Positions 25,009 to 33,456 are shown, numbered from the stretch's first letter. The stretch is 64,000 nt of DNA from CAIWMF01 sp964402065 (GCA_964402065.1 CAYOAN010000006.1:107396-171395), one strand, 5' to 3'. A program made the numbers and translations. Notes: generated by a model not told the origin, from the letters alone.

Positions 25009-25653
25009 TTATTCACTTTTTGTTTTCGGCCCTTCTACTGCAGGAGCTAACACTTCTTGATCCCACAAGTCGTTATTGCCACCTAGAATTTTTTCTTCAC
25101 TTCCAATTTTAGAATTAGTTATTGGCCTGCGGATACTGTTGGGCATGGAGATGCCTGCCTTGCTTAAAATCGGAACAACCTGAGGGTCGATATTGATCAT
25201 CGCATTATAAAAAGTAATGCGAGCTGTTTTTCTAGCGGAGACGACGGATGGATCTTGCAACCCTTTCTGATGGGCTGCTTCCAACTTTTTCAAGTCTGTG
25301 GGAGTTAGTGTAGCAATTGATTCAGGAGGGTAATTGGAAAGCCATGAATGAAATTTCATCCCAAAATGCTTTTTATGATGAGAAACTTGAACCTCATTTT
25401 TAGGAGCATGAGCATTCATGTTTGCAAAAATAGTATCAATCGTAGGATCGGCTTTGAGCATGGCTTTGTGCAAGGCCATGCGAGCAATGCGACGCGTTGA
25501 TTGAACAGCGGGAGTTTGTAATGCAGCGCTGCGAGTCTGATTGTATTCTTGGAGTTCAGCAGGAGTGAGCTTAGAGAGATCGCGTGGTTGTTGTGCAGCA
25601 GCTGTGGCGATTAGAAGGGCCAGTGCAAAAATCGAGAAAGATTTTTTAGTCAT
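25009..25653 (-). CDS. Secreted protein with two internal ~50-residue repeats
   Basis: Unrecognised 214-residue protein with a Sec signal peptide (MTKKSFSIFALALLIATAAA, cleavage before QQPRD). The mature part contains two repeats: LTPAELQEYNQTRSAALQTP...RRIARMALHKAMLKADPTI, and LTPTDLKKLEAAHQKGLQDP...RKTARITFYNAMINIDPQV. It is the first gene of the operon with chaperone and effector (9 bp to the chaperone gene). The frame is open 13 codons upstream; ATG 25653 gives the signal peptide. Function unknown; operon position hints at a periplasmic or envelope role in secretion. Confidence 0.75.
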   Translation of the reverse strand: MTKKSFSIFALALLIATAAAQQPRDLSKLTPAELQEYNQTRSAALQTPAVQSTRRIARMALHKAMLKADPTIDTIFANMNAHAPKNEVQVSHHKKHFGMKFHSWLSNYPPESIATLTPTDLKKLEAAHQKGLQDPSVVSARKTARITFYNAMINIDPQVVPILSKAGISMPNSIRRPITNSKIGSEEKILGGNNDLWDQEVLAPAVEGPKTKSE

Positions 25654-25737
25654 GATAAGATGAATAGCTACAAAACAACTCGAAGAACACAAAAAAATTT
25701 TCCTTGCACGCTTTGCGCTTTTTGGTGCTTTTCCCCA

Positions 25738-25784
25738 ACTAAGATCAAGTCAACTTATTGTAATTTCTAACTAATTTGACTACA
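25738..25784 (+). repeat. Family A MITE-like element, 3' fragment
   Basis: AAGATCAAGTCAACTTATTG followed by TAATTTCTAACTAATTTGAC and TACA corresponds to the right-hand ~47 bases of the full element, with a few substitutions. It abuts the 3' end of the E2 gene. Confidence 0.6.
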
Positions 25785-25788
25785 AACG

Positions 25789-26985
25789 TTACAACGTCTC
25801 TGGCGCGCTTAACAATTCTTTCACTCGTAACAACAGTCGTCCTGCTGCGCCACCATCCAAGACGCGGTGATCAAAACTCAGTGTAAATTGAGCTTCAGTT
25901 GTTGGAACAAAAGTTTTTGTAGAGGGATCCCAGGAAGGAACTGTCTGGCCAACCCCCATGCCAAGGAGCAATGTCTGTTCGGGAAGAGGAATGGGTGTAG
26001 CTAACGTGAGTCCAAAGACACCGTAGTTTGTAATTGTAGCAATAGATCCACCTGTGTCGCTTGGAGCAAGGCGTCGGGCGCGAGCAAGGTCAACGAGACG
26101 GTTGTAGCGTTCCACTAATTCAGCGAGCCTAAATTGATCGGCATTGCGAATAACAGGCACCAAGACACCATCCGCCGCCTCAACGGCAAAGCCAATGTCA
26201 ATCGAGCGAGGGTGAATAATACGAGCGCCAACCAAGCGGCCTGCCACAGCGGAATTTTCAGAGAGAGCTACCGCAAGAGCGCGAAGCACATAAAGCGCTG
26301 GTCCGGCTTTTGGTGTCTGCTGTTTCCTATGGGCTAGCATTGCATCGAGTGGCATGGGTAGAACGACTGTTGCTAGTGGGCGAGTCCAACTGCGACGCAT
26401 GGCATCAGCAACGGCAACACGCATCGAAGAGGCTGGAGTAATTTCATTGCGCTCTAAATCTTCCAAAAATTGTTCCAAATCCTCAATGGTCACACGGCCA
26501 TTAGCACCGCTGCCAGCGACACCTGCCAAGTCAGCAGCATGCAATCCAAGTTCGGTCATGCGTGCTTTCATTCGAGGAGAGAGGAAGGAAGCGCCTCCAG
26601 CGTGAGCGGGAACAGGAAGGCCTCGTACCGTTGGCTCCACTTTTGGTTTTTCTTCCAACGGTTTTTTAGTGGCAGGAACTTTTTTTGGCTTTTCAGCAAC
26701 GGGCGCTGGCGTATCGCTAATACCGAGACGTTCAGCATCAGCATTGCTAATTTCTAAATAGCCAAGCGTTGCGCCGACTGGATAGCTCTCACCTACTAAT
26801 GCAGTGAGTTCTTGGAGTTTTCCAGCGCAAGCAGCCGTCACTCCCATCACGGCCTTGTTTGTTTCTACTTCAAAAATTTCAGTGTCAGCATCGATCTGAT
26901 CACCAAGAGAAAAGGAAATACGGACAATGGTAGCTTCGGCAATTGATTCGCCGAGTTGTGGCATGATAATAGGAAGGAGAGGCAT
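25789..26985 (-). CDS. pdhC: Pyruvate dehydrogenase E2 (dihydrolipoamide acetyltransferase)
   Basis: Core acyltransferase of the pyruvate dehydrogenase complex, 398 residues. There is one N-terminal lipoyl domain (residues 1-75) with lipoyl Lys in VETNKAVMGV. A Pro/Lys-rich linker is followed by a peripheral subunit-binding domain (LSPRMKARMTELGL, GANGRVTIEDLE) at about residues 134-172. The catalytic domain ends with FDHRVLDGGAAGRLL, carrying the HxxxDG active site. It is the third gene of pdhA-pdhB-pdhC. E3 (lpd) is at 1.8 kb. A CTGTAACCT leader precedes the start. Confidence 0.93.
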   Translation of the reverse strand: MPLLPIIMPQLGESIAEATIVRISFSLGDQIDADTEIFEVETNKAVMGVTAACAGKLQELTALVGESYPVGATLGYLEISNADAERLGISDTPAPVAEKPKKVPATKKPLEEKPKVEPTVRGLPVPAHAGGASFLSPRMKARMTELGLHAADLAGVAGSGANGRVTIEDLEQFLEDLERNEITPASSMRVAVADAMRRSWTRPLATVVLPMPLDAMLAHRKQQTPKAGPALYVLRALAVALSENSAVAGRLVGARIIHPRSIDIGFAVEAADGVLVPVIRNADQFRLAELVERYNRLVDLARARRLAPSDTGGSIATITNYGVFGLTLATPIPLPEQTLLLGMGVGQTVPSWDPSTKTFVPTTEAQFTLSFDHRVLDGGAAGRLLLRVKELLSAPETL

Positions 26986-27012
26986 AGGAGCAGGTTACAG
27001 GTTGCAGCAAAA
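26986..27012 (-). repeat. Family D leader repeat before pdhC
   Basis: On the minus strand, TGCTGCAACCTGTAACCTGC followed by TCCT directly precedes the pdhC ATG. Confidence 0.55.
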
Positions 27013-27013
27013 A

Positions 27014-27976
27014 TTATAACTTAAGTAAGCGATGTAGTGCATCAGTAATTGAAGTTGCCATCGGTCGATGTGTTCCCCACAAAGCCGGATGATAAGGAAC
27101 AGGCGTGTCTTTGGCATTAAGGCGCTGAGGTGGAGCATCGAGAAGCCCGAAGCCTTCTGCTGTTACCCTGGCAACAACTTCAGCGGCGACGCCTCCCCAA
27201 GGAAAAGCTTCGCTCACAACAAGCAGGCGGCCCGTTCGCGCAACAGAAGCCAAGATGGTATCGGTATCGAGTGGCTTCACTGAGCGGAGATCGACAACTT
27301 CAATTTCATAGCCTTCACTGGTGAGTTCTGCTGCTGCAGCTAGCGCCTCATGCAACATCGCGCCGTAAGCAACAACTGTGGCATCACGACCCGGACGAGC
27401 AATACGGGCTTTGTTAAAAGGCAAAGCTTCGGTTGGAAGAGACTCTGCCTTGAGATGGTAATAAAGAAACTTATGCTCACAAAAAATGACAGGATCCTGC
27501 AGCGTCATGGCTTCAAGAAACATGGTGTAAGCGTCTTCCACAGTGCTAGGAGTCATGACAATCACGCCTGGGTAAGTGGCATAGAGCGCCTCTACGCTTT
27601 GGCTGTGAAATGGTCCTGTGCCAGAAGTTCCGCCATAAGGCAGGCGAAGAACAATGGGGCATGGAACTTCTGTCCGATAAAATAACGTGGCAGCTTGATT
27701 GACAACTTGATTCAGTCCGCAGATAGAAAAATCAGCAAACTGCATTTCTATGATGGGGCGCATTCCCTCAATAGCTGCACCAATAGCAACGCCAACTAAG
27801 GCATCTTCACTAATGGGTGCATCAATCACGCGACCTGGAAATTCTTTTGCGAGGTTTTTAGTAGCTTTGAAGGCTCCTCCAAAATGGCCAACGTCTTGCC
27901 CATAAATGAAAACACGAGGATCATCGGCAAGTGCTTTTTGCTGAGCAAGGCGAATGGCTTCGAGGTAGGTGATCAT
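27014..27976 (-). CDS. pdhB: Pyruvate dehydrogenase E1 component subunit beta
   Basis: Transketolase-type beta subunit of heterotetrameric E1, 320 residues. Family landmarks are YGQDVGHFGGAFKATKNL, RVIDAPISEDALVGVAIGAA, MQFADFSICGLNQVVNQAA and the C-terminal LLVVSEAFPWGGVAAEV. It forms the ThDP site with the alpha subunit, encoded 192 bp upstream. The leader carries tandem CTTAAACTTAAACTTTCACT repeats just before the ATG. Confidence 0.93.
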   Translation of the reverse strand: MITYLEAIRLAQQKALADDPRVFIYGQDVGHFGGAFKATKNLAKEFPGRVIDAPISEDALVGVAIGAAIEGMRPIIEMQFADFSICGLNQVVNQAATLFYRTEVPCPIVLRLPYGGTSGTGPFHSQSVEALYATYPGVIVMTPSTVEDAYTMFLEAMTLQDPVIFCEHKFLYYHLKAESLPTEALPFNKARIARPGRDATVVAYGAMLHEALAAAAELTSEGYEIEVVDLRSVKPLDTDTILASVARTGRLLVVSEAFPWGGVAAEVVARVTAEGFGLLDAPPQRLNAKDTPVPYHPALWGTHRPMATSITDALHRLLKL

Positions 27977-28168
27977 GAAAGTTGAAGTGAAAGTTTAAGT
28001 TTAAGTTTCGAGATTTCGCAAAGCAAATTTTTATGAACTTCCACTGCGATGAAGCCGTTAGTGTAGATGAAGAGCAAGGAGTAACGGCACGCAGAAGGGC
28101 AGTGTATATGGAAACACTTGATGAGTCGAGTACAGTCGTGAGGCCGTTCTTTGCTGCATTAGTAAAAC
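27977..28168 (-). repeat. pdhA-pdhB spacer with a possible distant family-B element
   Basis: The spacer is unusually long for an operon. On the plus strand GCAGTGTATATGGAAACACT followed by TGATGAGTCGAG resembles the GGAGTGTATAT...ACTTGAAG core of family B. Flanking GCCGT/GGCC arms also occur. The match is weak and terminal repeats are not clear. The 30 bases next to pdhB are the pyrimidine-rich leader. Confidence 0.35.
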
Positions 28169-29140
28169 TTAAAACACGCTAGCGTAAGCATTCCATTCCT
28201 CCTCATCAGGATCAGGGGCAGGCTCACGAAGAACACGAGAAGTGATATTTTCGACTTCTTGCTCTAGTTCCTGCCGCCAAGAAGCGATTTCTTCGGCAGT
28301 GGCTAAATTTTTTTCAAGCAGCGTTTCTTCCGCAAGTAATAAACAATCGCGTCCGAGTAGGGATGCTTTAATCTCGTGAGGAATATAGGAAGCATCATCG
28401 TGTTCTCCATGTCCGACAAGGCGCAATAAATCAGCAACAACGAGTTGAGGGCCCCCTCCAGCACGGGCCGCAGCAACGGCTTTTCCTACAACCTCGAGGC
28501 AACTCTCTAGATTAACTCCTTCTGCATGATGTCCAGCAACACCATAACCAATGGCTCGATCAATAAGGTTTTTACAGGCAAACTGGCTGGTGTTGGGGGT
28601 GGAGTAGGCATATTGATTGTTAGCCACTACGACAACGAGTGGTAATTTTTCTACAGCAGCCATGTTGAGCCCCTCATGAAAACTGCCAGTCGAAGTCCCC
28701 CCATCCCCAATACAAGTCGCACCAACAACGCCCGTTTCTCCTCGGAGGCGTCGTGCTAAAAGCGCACCAGCAACAGTGGAAACCATAACGCCAAGGTGGC
28801 TAATCATGGCGAAGTAGCCTTCTTTAGGGCGACCACGATGGATGTTTCCATCACGGCCTCGCATAGAGCCAAGCGAAGATCCGAGATAAGTTCTCATGGT
28901 GTCGAGAATCGTATCTCCAAAAGCAAGGCGACCCGCTTGATCGCGAATAAGCGGGGCATAGATATCCCCTTTCCGCAAATGGATCCCAAGAGCGACACTC
29001 AAGGCTTCTTGGCCGCGACCTAAAAAAACGCCGCCAAAAATTTTTCCAGAGCGGTACAGTGCAGTGAGCTTTTCCTCCGTAAGACGTGCTGCCAGCATCG
29101 TCTTGTAGGCGTTAAGATAGAGATCAGGCAAAACTTTCAT
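28169..29140 (-). CDS. pdhA: Pyruvate dehydrogenase E1 component subunit alpha
   Basis: ThDP-binding alpha subunit, 323 residues. The ThDP motif is visible as GDGGTSTGSFHEGLNMAAVE followed by LPLVVVVANNQYA. Other landmarks are GGVFLGRGQEALSVALG, RGRDGNIHRG and the phosphorylation-loop-like VGHGEHDDASYIP. It is the first gene of the pdhABC cluster. The promoter-proximal leader has CTGTAACCT and CTGTAGGTTGTAAGCTACAG sequences. Confidence 0.93.
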   Translation of the reverse strand: MKVLPDLYLNAYKTMLAARLTEEKLTALYRSGKIFGGVFLGRGQEALSVALGIHLRKGDIYAPLIRDQAGRLAFGDTILDTMRTYLGSSLGSMRGRDGNIHRGRPKEGYFAMISHLGVMVSTVAGALLARRLRGETGVVGATCIGDGGTSTGSFHEGLNMAAVEKLPLVVVVANNQYAYSTPNTSQFACKNLIDRAIGYGVAGHHAEGVNLESCLEVVGKAVAAARAGGGPQLVVADLLRLVGHGEHDDASYIPHEIKASLLGRDCLLLAEETLLEKNLATAEEIASWRQELEQEVENITSRVLREPAPDPDEEEWNAYASVF

Positions 29141-29195
29141 GATGGAAGCTGTAGCTTACAACCTACAGATTCTAGGTTACAGAAAAAACTTTTCG
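29141..29195 (-). repeat. Family D leader repeats before pdhA
   Basis: Minus-strand reading gives CTGTAACCTAGAATCTGTAG followed by GTTGTAAGCTACAGCTTCC and then the pdhA ATG. The CTGTAG...CTACAG part can also form a small hairpin. Confidence 0.5.
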
Positions 29196-29259
29196 GAAAA
29201 ATTTTTTTTAATGCCTCTAGAAAAATATCAGCTGCAATATTTTTAAAACTCCCTAACTA

Positions 29260-29691
29260 TTACGAGGGGAGTGATCTCCAGAGGAGTAATAAGATGATCA
29301 ATAAAACAGCGCAAAGCAGAACAAATTGCATCCGGGCCGCACGACGTTCGGCTAAGCGCTTTCCTCCTGATGCAGAAGTTGGCCTGCTGCTACGCAAGGC
29401 TTCACGCTTGTCACGCAGCTTGCTGATTCCGTCAGCACGGGTAGGTGCAGCAACTAAATGAAGGCGCATTAACTCTTGTTGCTTTCGCTGACGTTCGGCA
29501 AGTTTTTTAGGAAGGCTTTCTAAGCGTTGTCGGGCCGCGATTTCTTGCTGGCGAATTTTTTCCTCAAGCTTTCGAATTTCTTCTGCCTCCTGGTGCAAAA
29601 GCTGACGATCGACATCTAACTTGCGTGTCCGTTGAGGGACAGAATTGTTACGACCACTGCGAGAGCGGGAGTTAGAAGGGCGACGAAGCAT
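29260..29691 (-). CDS. Tail-anchored basic coiled-coil protein
   Basis: Unrecognised 143-residue protein. It has an Arg/Ser-rich N terminus (RRPSNSRSRSGRNN) and a charged coiled coil at about residues 28-75 (EAEEIRKLEEKIRQQEIAAR). A second basic segment and a single C-terminal membrane helix (FVLLCAVLLIILLLLW) follow, with three residues outside. No signal peptide. It follows the next coiled-coil gene by 7 bp on the same strand, and both have the same architecture, so they may act together at the inner membrane. Confidence 0.65.
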   Translation of the reverse strand: MLRRPSNSRSRSGRNNSVPQRTRKLDVDRQLLHQEAEEIRKLEEKIRQQEIAARQRLESLPKKLAERQRKQQELMRLHLVAAPTRADGISKLRDKREALRSSRPTSASGGKRLAERRAARMQFVLLCAVLLIILLLLWRSLPS

Positions 29692-29698
29692 GGGTTTT

Positions 29699-30313
29699 TT
29701 ATCGCGGTGCTAATGTCAAAATGCGCCAGATCCAAATACCGAGGGCAACAAACCCGAGCGCTAAGAGTGGGAGCGTAAAGGCAGCCCCGCATTGTAACCA
29801 GTAGAGGAATCCTTGCTCTTTAAGCCCGAATTCATCGGCATAAGATTCTTCTAAAATATCATTTTCTTCGATTGGGGCAATTTTAGCTTGAGTGCGAGTG
29901 TAAGTGGCTTTGGCTTCATCAACAATTCCAGTTGCTCGCGTCAGTTCGCGCGCAAGTTCCTTGCCGCCCCAGCTTTTGCAATCAATTTGCTCTAGTTCTT
30001 TCAAGTGTTCTGCAAAAGAATCTTGAATATTATGAAGCTGTTCTAAGCGACGTTGTGATTCTTCGCTCTCTCGTTGCACCAAGAGTAGTGAGCGCGTTAG
30101 TTTATCAACCATCTCAATGCGACCACGTTCAAGGTCTTCCTGGCGACGACTTAATTCTTCAAGACGTTGTTTTTCTTTTTCAATTTGATCTTGGCGGCGC
30201 TTGAGCTCGATTAATTCAGATTGAGCGCGTTGCACTTGATCCTGGAGTTCTTCAGCAGAAGGCTCTTCAGCTAAGTCTAGTAGCTCATCGTGGTCATTGA
30301 TAAAGTCGGACAT
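29699..30313 (-). CDS. Tail-anchored acidic coiled-coil protein
   Basis: Unrecognised 204-residue protein starting MSDFINDHDELLDLAEEPSA. A long coiled coil follows (about residues 20-110: DQVQRAQSELIELKRRQDQI, then EKEKQRLEELSRRQ). There is a linker with a single Cys and a C-terminal membrane helix (AAFTLPLLALGFVALGIWIW). The frame extends ten codons upstream; ATG 30313 is chosen because it gives an acidic N terminus and removes overlap with the upstream region. It lies between yggS and the basic coiled-coil gene, all on the minus strand. Confidence 0.65.
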   Translation of the reverse strand: MSDFINDHDELLDLAEEPSAEELQDQVQRAQSELIELKRRQDQIEKEKQRLEELSRRQEDLERGRIEMVDKLTRSLLLVQRESEESQRRLEQLHNIQDSFAEHLKELEQIDCKSWGGKELARELTRATGIVDEAKATYTRTQAKIAPIEENDILEESYADEFGLKEQGFLYWLQCGAAFTLPLLALGFVALGIWIWRILTLAPR

Positions 30314-30352
30314 GCTTCTATTATTTAGCGGAGAAAAGTACATTTGAAAAGC

Positions 30353-31024
30353 TCAACTTGCGTTCCTTTCTCCAAAAAGTGCGGATCCAATTCTAACGAG
30401 GGTTGCCCCCTCTTCAATCGCGATTTCAAAATCGTGGCTCATCCCCATCGAAAGCGAAGAAAGGGGAATTCCAAAGTCACGTGCCGCTTCATCGCGAAGT
30501 TTTCGAAGCTGAGCAAAATAAGGGCGCGTTGTTTCTGGGTCTTTGGTGAGTGGAGCCATCGTCATAAAGCCTTCTACTTGCAGACGAGGCAGCTTCAAAA
30601 GCTGATCTAATGAGGCTTTCAGCATCGTTGGAGAAAAACCATGCTTGCTTGCTTCGCCCGAAACATTTACTTCCAAGAGAACGCGTGGAAATCGTCCCAT
30701 TTCTTCAGCAATACGGTCCATAGCCAGCGCTAGATCAAGAGAGTCAATGCTATGAAAGAGTTCAAAGAGGGGGAGTGCCTTTCTAATTTTGTTACTCTGC
30801 AGGTGTCCGATAAAATGCCAATGGAGTTTTGCAGGTAGCAGAGGGATTTTGATAGCAGCCTCTTGAATACGGCTTTCTCCGAAGAGAGAGAGGCCTTCTT
30901 CCATGATCGTCCGAATTTTTGGAGCAGGCTGATATTTTGAAACTCCCACAAGTTGAATATCAGAGGCCTTGCGGCCTGAGCGTTCGGCGGCAGCAGAAAT
31001 GCGATTTTGCAAGAGGGAGAGCAT
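30353..31024 (-). CDS. yggS: YggS-family pyridoxal phosphate homeostasis protein
   Basis: PLP-binding TIM-barrel protein of the YggS/PROSC family, 223 residues. The PLP Lys lies in LVGVSKYQP near the N terminus. Further landmarks are HWHFIGHLQSNKIRK, EVNVSGEASKHGF, GFMTMAP and the C-terminal LSMGMSHDFEIAIEEGATLVRIG. It is divergent from sctC, with 11 bp between the yggS ATG and the first possible sctC start. Confidence 0.95.
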   Translation of the reverse strand: MLSLLQNRISAAAERSGRKASDIQLVGVSKYQPAPKIRTIMEEGLSLFGESRIQEAAIKIPLLPAKLHWHFIGHLQSNKIRKALPLFELFHSIDSLDLALAMDRIAEEMGRFPRVLLEVNVSGEASKHGFSPTMLKASLDQLLKLPRLQVEGFMTMAPLTKDPETTRPYFAQLRKLRDEAARDFGIPLSSLSMGMSHDFEIAIEEGATLVRIGSALFGERNAS

Positions 31025-31095
31025 AAAATAAAAAGATGAAAGAAAAGACGTATATTTTTACAATTCGAATTGCTCCCTGCAATGAATTAAAGATA

Positions 31096-33456
31096 ATGCT
31101 TCCATTCACAATGATCCGCGGGAGCATAATTTTTCTTTTTTTGGGGTTATCCCTTGTTGCTCAGGAGACAGATACCCATCTTTCTTCTGATGCCACTTCG
31201 ACGGCTCTTGATCTGATTAGCAAGACACGAGCTGAAATGGAGGCTGAGAAAAAAGTAGATAAAAAAATAGCACCAACCGTGCCTGCCTCTCCTAATTCTA
31301 GTGGGGATGTTCTTTCTAGTACACGCGCAGAAATGGAAGCGGAAGGAATTTCTCTCAAACCAACGTTCCGACCCGCTGATTTTGCAACCGGAGATATTAT
31401 TTCGGAAACACGTGCCGAAATGGAGGCGAGTCGCATTCCGTGGAGGACTTCCAACTTTACGATTGTGGCGCAGAATCGTCCGATTAATGATTTGCTGCGA
31501 GACTTTGGAGGGCAACAAGGGTTGCATGTTCATGTCAGCCCTTCTGTTCAAGGAGAGATCAGTGGAAGTTTTGTTAATCAATCGCCAGCTGCTTTTTTGG
31601 CTCAAATGGCCAGAGCCTATGGCCTTAGTTGGTTTTATGTCAATGGACTGCTCTATATTGGCAGCAATCAAGAAGTGAACCTGTTAGTCAAGCCGCTCCG
31701 CTATGTCAAAGCAGATGCGGCGCTCGAAATGCTGAGGACTAGCGGTTTTATCTCCTCTGATGGACGCGTAGAAAAAATCAAAGATTCTGGAATGGTTACC
31801 ATTTCTGGTATTCCAAAATACATTGAGTTAACCACACAGCTCCTCAACTCGATTGATAGTGAGACTCAATTTCATGACAATGGGGAGACAGTCATTGAAG
31901 TTTTTCCGCTGAACAATGCATGGGCTTATGACGTAAACATTGGTGGTGGTGTGGCAACAATTCAAGGTGTCGCCTCGACGTTGAGGCAATTAATTTGGGG
32001 GTATGGTGGTGGTGGCGTTGGACGTACAGGAGGCTTTGGATCCGGAGCTGGAGGAAGTGTTAATGGGGCTCTCAATAAAAATGGCGTGCCAAATCAACTT
32101 TCTGTTCCTAATCAAACAACCGGTGTTCTTCCGCCAACGTCGCAACAAGTCCCTCCTGGATATGCAGGAAATGCTCCTGCTATGGCCAACTCTGGATCAC
32201 CTGGACGTCCTCCTTCTGTTGCCAATAATGGAACGCCTGACCTTCCGCCTGCTTCGGAGAGCCCTAATCTTCCTAGCTCTCCAAGTGGTGGCCCTGGCTC
32301 TGATTGGACTTATGCCATGATTACGGCAGACGTCCGGAGGAATGCTATTGTTATTCGAGATATCCGCGCCAATATGCCTCTCTATGAAGCAGCTATCCGT
32401 AAACTCGACGTGCCAGTGCGCGTTGTGGAGATTTCAGCAGCGATTGTTGATTTGCAATTGGGAACTGGGCGGACGCTTGGATTAAATACTTTTGGCGTCA
32501 ATACGGGGTCTTTCAGTGTTGGAGGGAGCACTACCAATGAGATTGCTGCTGGGGCAACGGCTGCTCCGGGAAGTCCTTCTAATCTCAACTTAAATGGTGT
32601 TTTTGGAACAACGGCTATTACTGCAAAGATCAATTTTTTAGCCTCAGAAAAGAAAGCAAAAATTTTATCGCGACCTACAATTTTAACGCTCGATAATTTT
32701 GGGGCCATGATCAACCATGAAGAAACTTTTTATGTCAATTCTGTTGGTCAGTATGTCAGTAATCTTTACAATGTGAGCACGGGTCTTAACTTACAAGTTG
32801 TTCCTCACATCACCCTGTCTCATGGTGAAAATCGCATCTACCTGCAGGTTCAAATTCAAGATGGAAAATCGATTCCACAAGGTGCAGGAGGCCTTCCGAC
32901 AGTCGAGCAATCAAGCTTAACAACGCAGTCGGTAGTTAAAGAAGGTCAGAGCTTGCTGATTGGAGGTATCTATAAAAAAGTAACAGGAAAAGATGCCAGC
33001 GGCTACCCTTGGCTTTACAAGCTTCCTGTGGTGAGTTTTCTTTTTGGTGTAAAAGACAGTGCCAAAAATATGGTGGAGAGTGTGTTTCTTATTACTCCAC
33101 GGATTATCGAGGTCAGTTCAAAAAATCTGGGTGACTATAGCGAATACTTTAAGCCAGCGCCATTAGTAGAAGATGCCATGAATATTGAACAAAGCGCCAG
33201 TTCTCTTCCTACTTCGGAAATTCAAGCTATGTCGAATAAAGGCTGGGTCACTTCTACCAATCAAGCTGTGCCTTTAACGCCAAGTGCTTCCACCAGTCAT
33301 AAGAATGGCGTAAAAAATAAAACGAAGCAAAATAGAACGACTGCTTCCTTGCCTGGATCACAACCTATACCAGCAGCAACACCTAAAGCGAAAAAAGGCT
33401 ATCCCTACGATCCGCCGTTGAAACTTCCCAAGTCTCAATTAGATGTTGATGAGTAA
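31096..33456 (+). CDS. sctC: Type III secretion system outer-membrane secretin SctC
   Basis: Ring-forming outer-membrane channel of the type III apparatus, about 786 residues. After a signal peptide (MIRGSIIFLFLGLSLVA) come three copies of a TRAEMEA motif. The N0 domain follows (LLRDFGGQQGLHVHVSPSVQ, GEISGSFVNQSP, YGLSWFYVNGLLYIG). The N1 region has LRYVKADAALEMLRTSGF and GIPKYIELTTQLL; FPLNNAWAYDV...VQGVASTLRQLI-type spacing is SctC-like. A Gly/Pro/Asn-rich linker precedes the RNAIVIRDIRANMPLYE domain. The secretin core (KILSRPTILTLDN, VVPHITL, GQSLLIGGIYK, VFLITPRIIEV) completes it. The order matches YscC/HrcC rather than type II GspD. Starts at 31036 or 31111 are possible. No other apparatus genes are in the window. 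Confidence 0.88.
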   Translation: MLPFTMIRGSIIFLFLGLSLVAQETDTHLSSDATSTALDLISKTRAEMEAEKKVDKKIAPTVPASPNSSGDVLSSTRAEMEAEGISLKPTFRPADFATGDIISETRAEMEASRIPWRTSNFTIVAQNRPINDLLRDFGGQQGLHVHVSPSVQGEISGSFVNQSPAAFLAQMARAYGLSWFYVNGLLYIGSNQEVNLLVKPLRYVKADAALEMLRTSGFISSDGRVEKIKDSGMVTISGIPKYIELTTQLLNSIDSETQFHDNGETVIEVFPLNNAWAYDVNIGGGVATIQGVASTLRQLIWGYGGGGVGRTGGFGSGAGGSVNGALNKNGVPNQLSVPNQTTGVLPPTSQQVPPGYAGNAPAMANSGSPGRPPSVANNGTPDLPPASESPNLPSSPSGGPGSDWTYAMITADVRRNAIVIRDIRANMPLYEAAIRKLDVPVRVVEISAAIVDLQLGTGRTLGLNTFGVNTGSFSVGGSTTNEIAAGATAAPGSPSNLNLNGVFGTTAITAKINFLASEKKAKILSRPTILTLDNFGAMINHEETFYVNSVGQYVSNLYNVSTGLNLQVVPHITLSHGENRIYLQVQIQDGKSIPQGAGGLPTVEQSSLTTQSVVKEGQSLLIGGIYKKVTGKDASGYPWLYKLPVVSFLFGVKDSAKNMVESVFLITPRIIEVSSKNLGDYSEYFKPAPLVEDAMNIEQSASSLPTSEIQAMSNKGWVTSTNQAVPLTPSASTSHKNGVKNKTKQNRTTASLPGSQPIPAATPKAKKGYPYDPPLKLPKSQLDVDE

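Noticed and set aside
31096..33456. Assignment of the secretin as type II GspD or pilus PilQ
   Set aside because: N0/N1 sequence features, the FPL.NAW and RNA.VIRD segments, and a single long linker fit SctC; no gsp or pil gene is adjacent.
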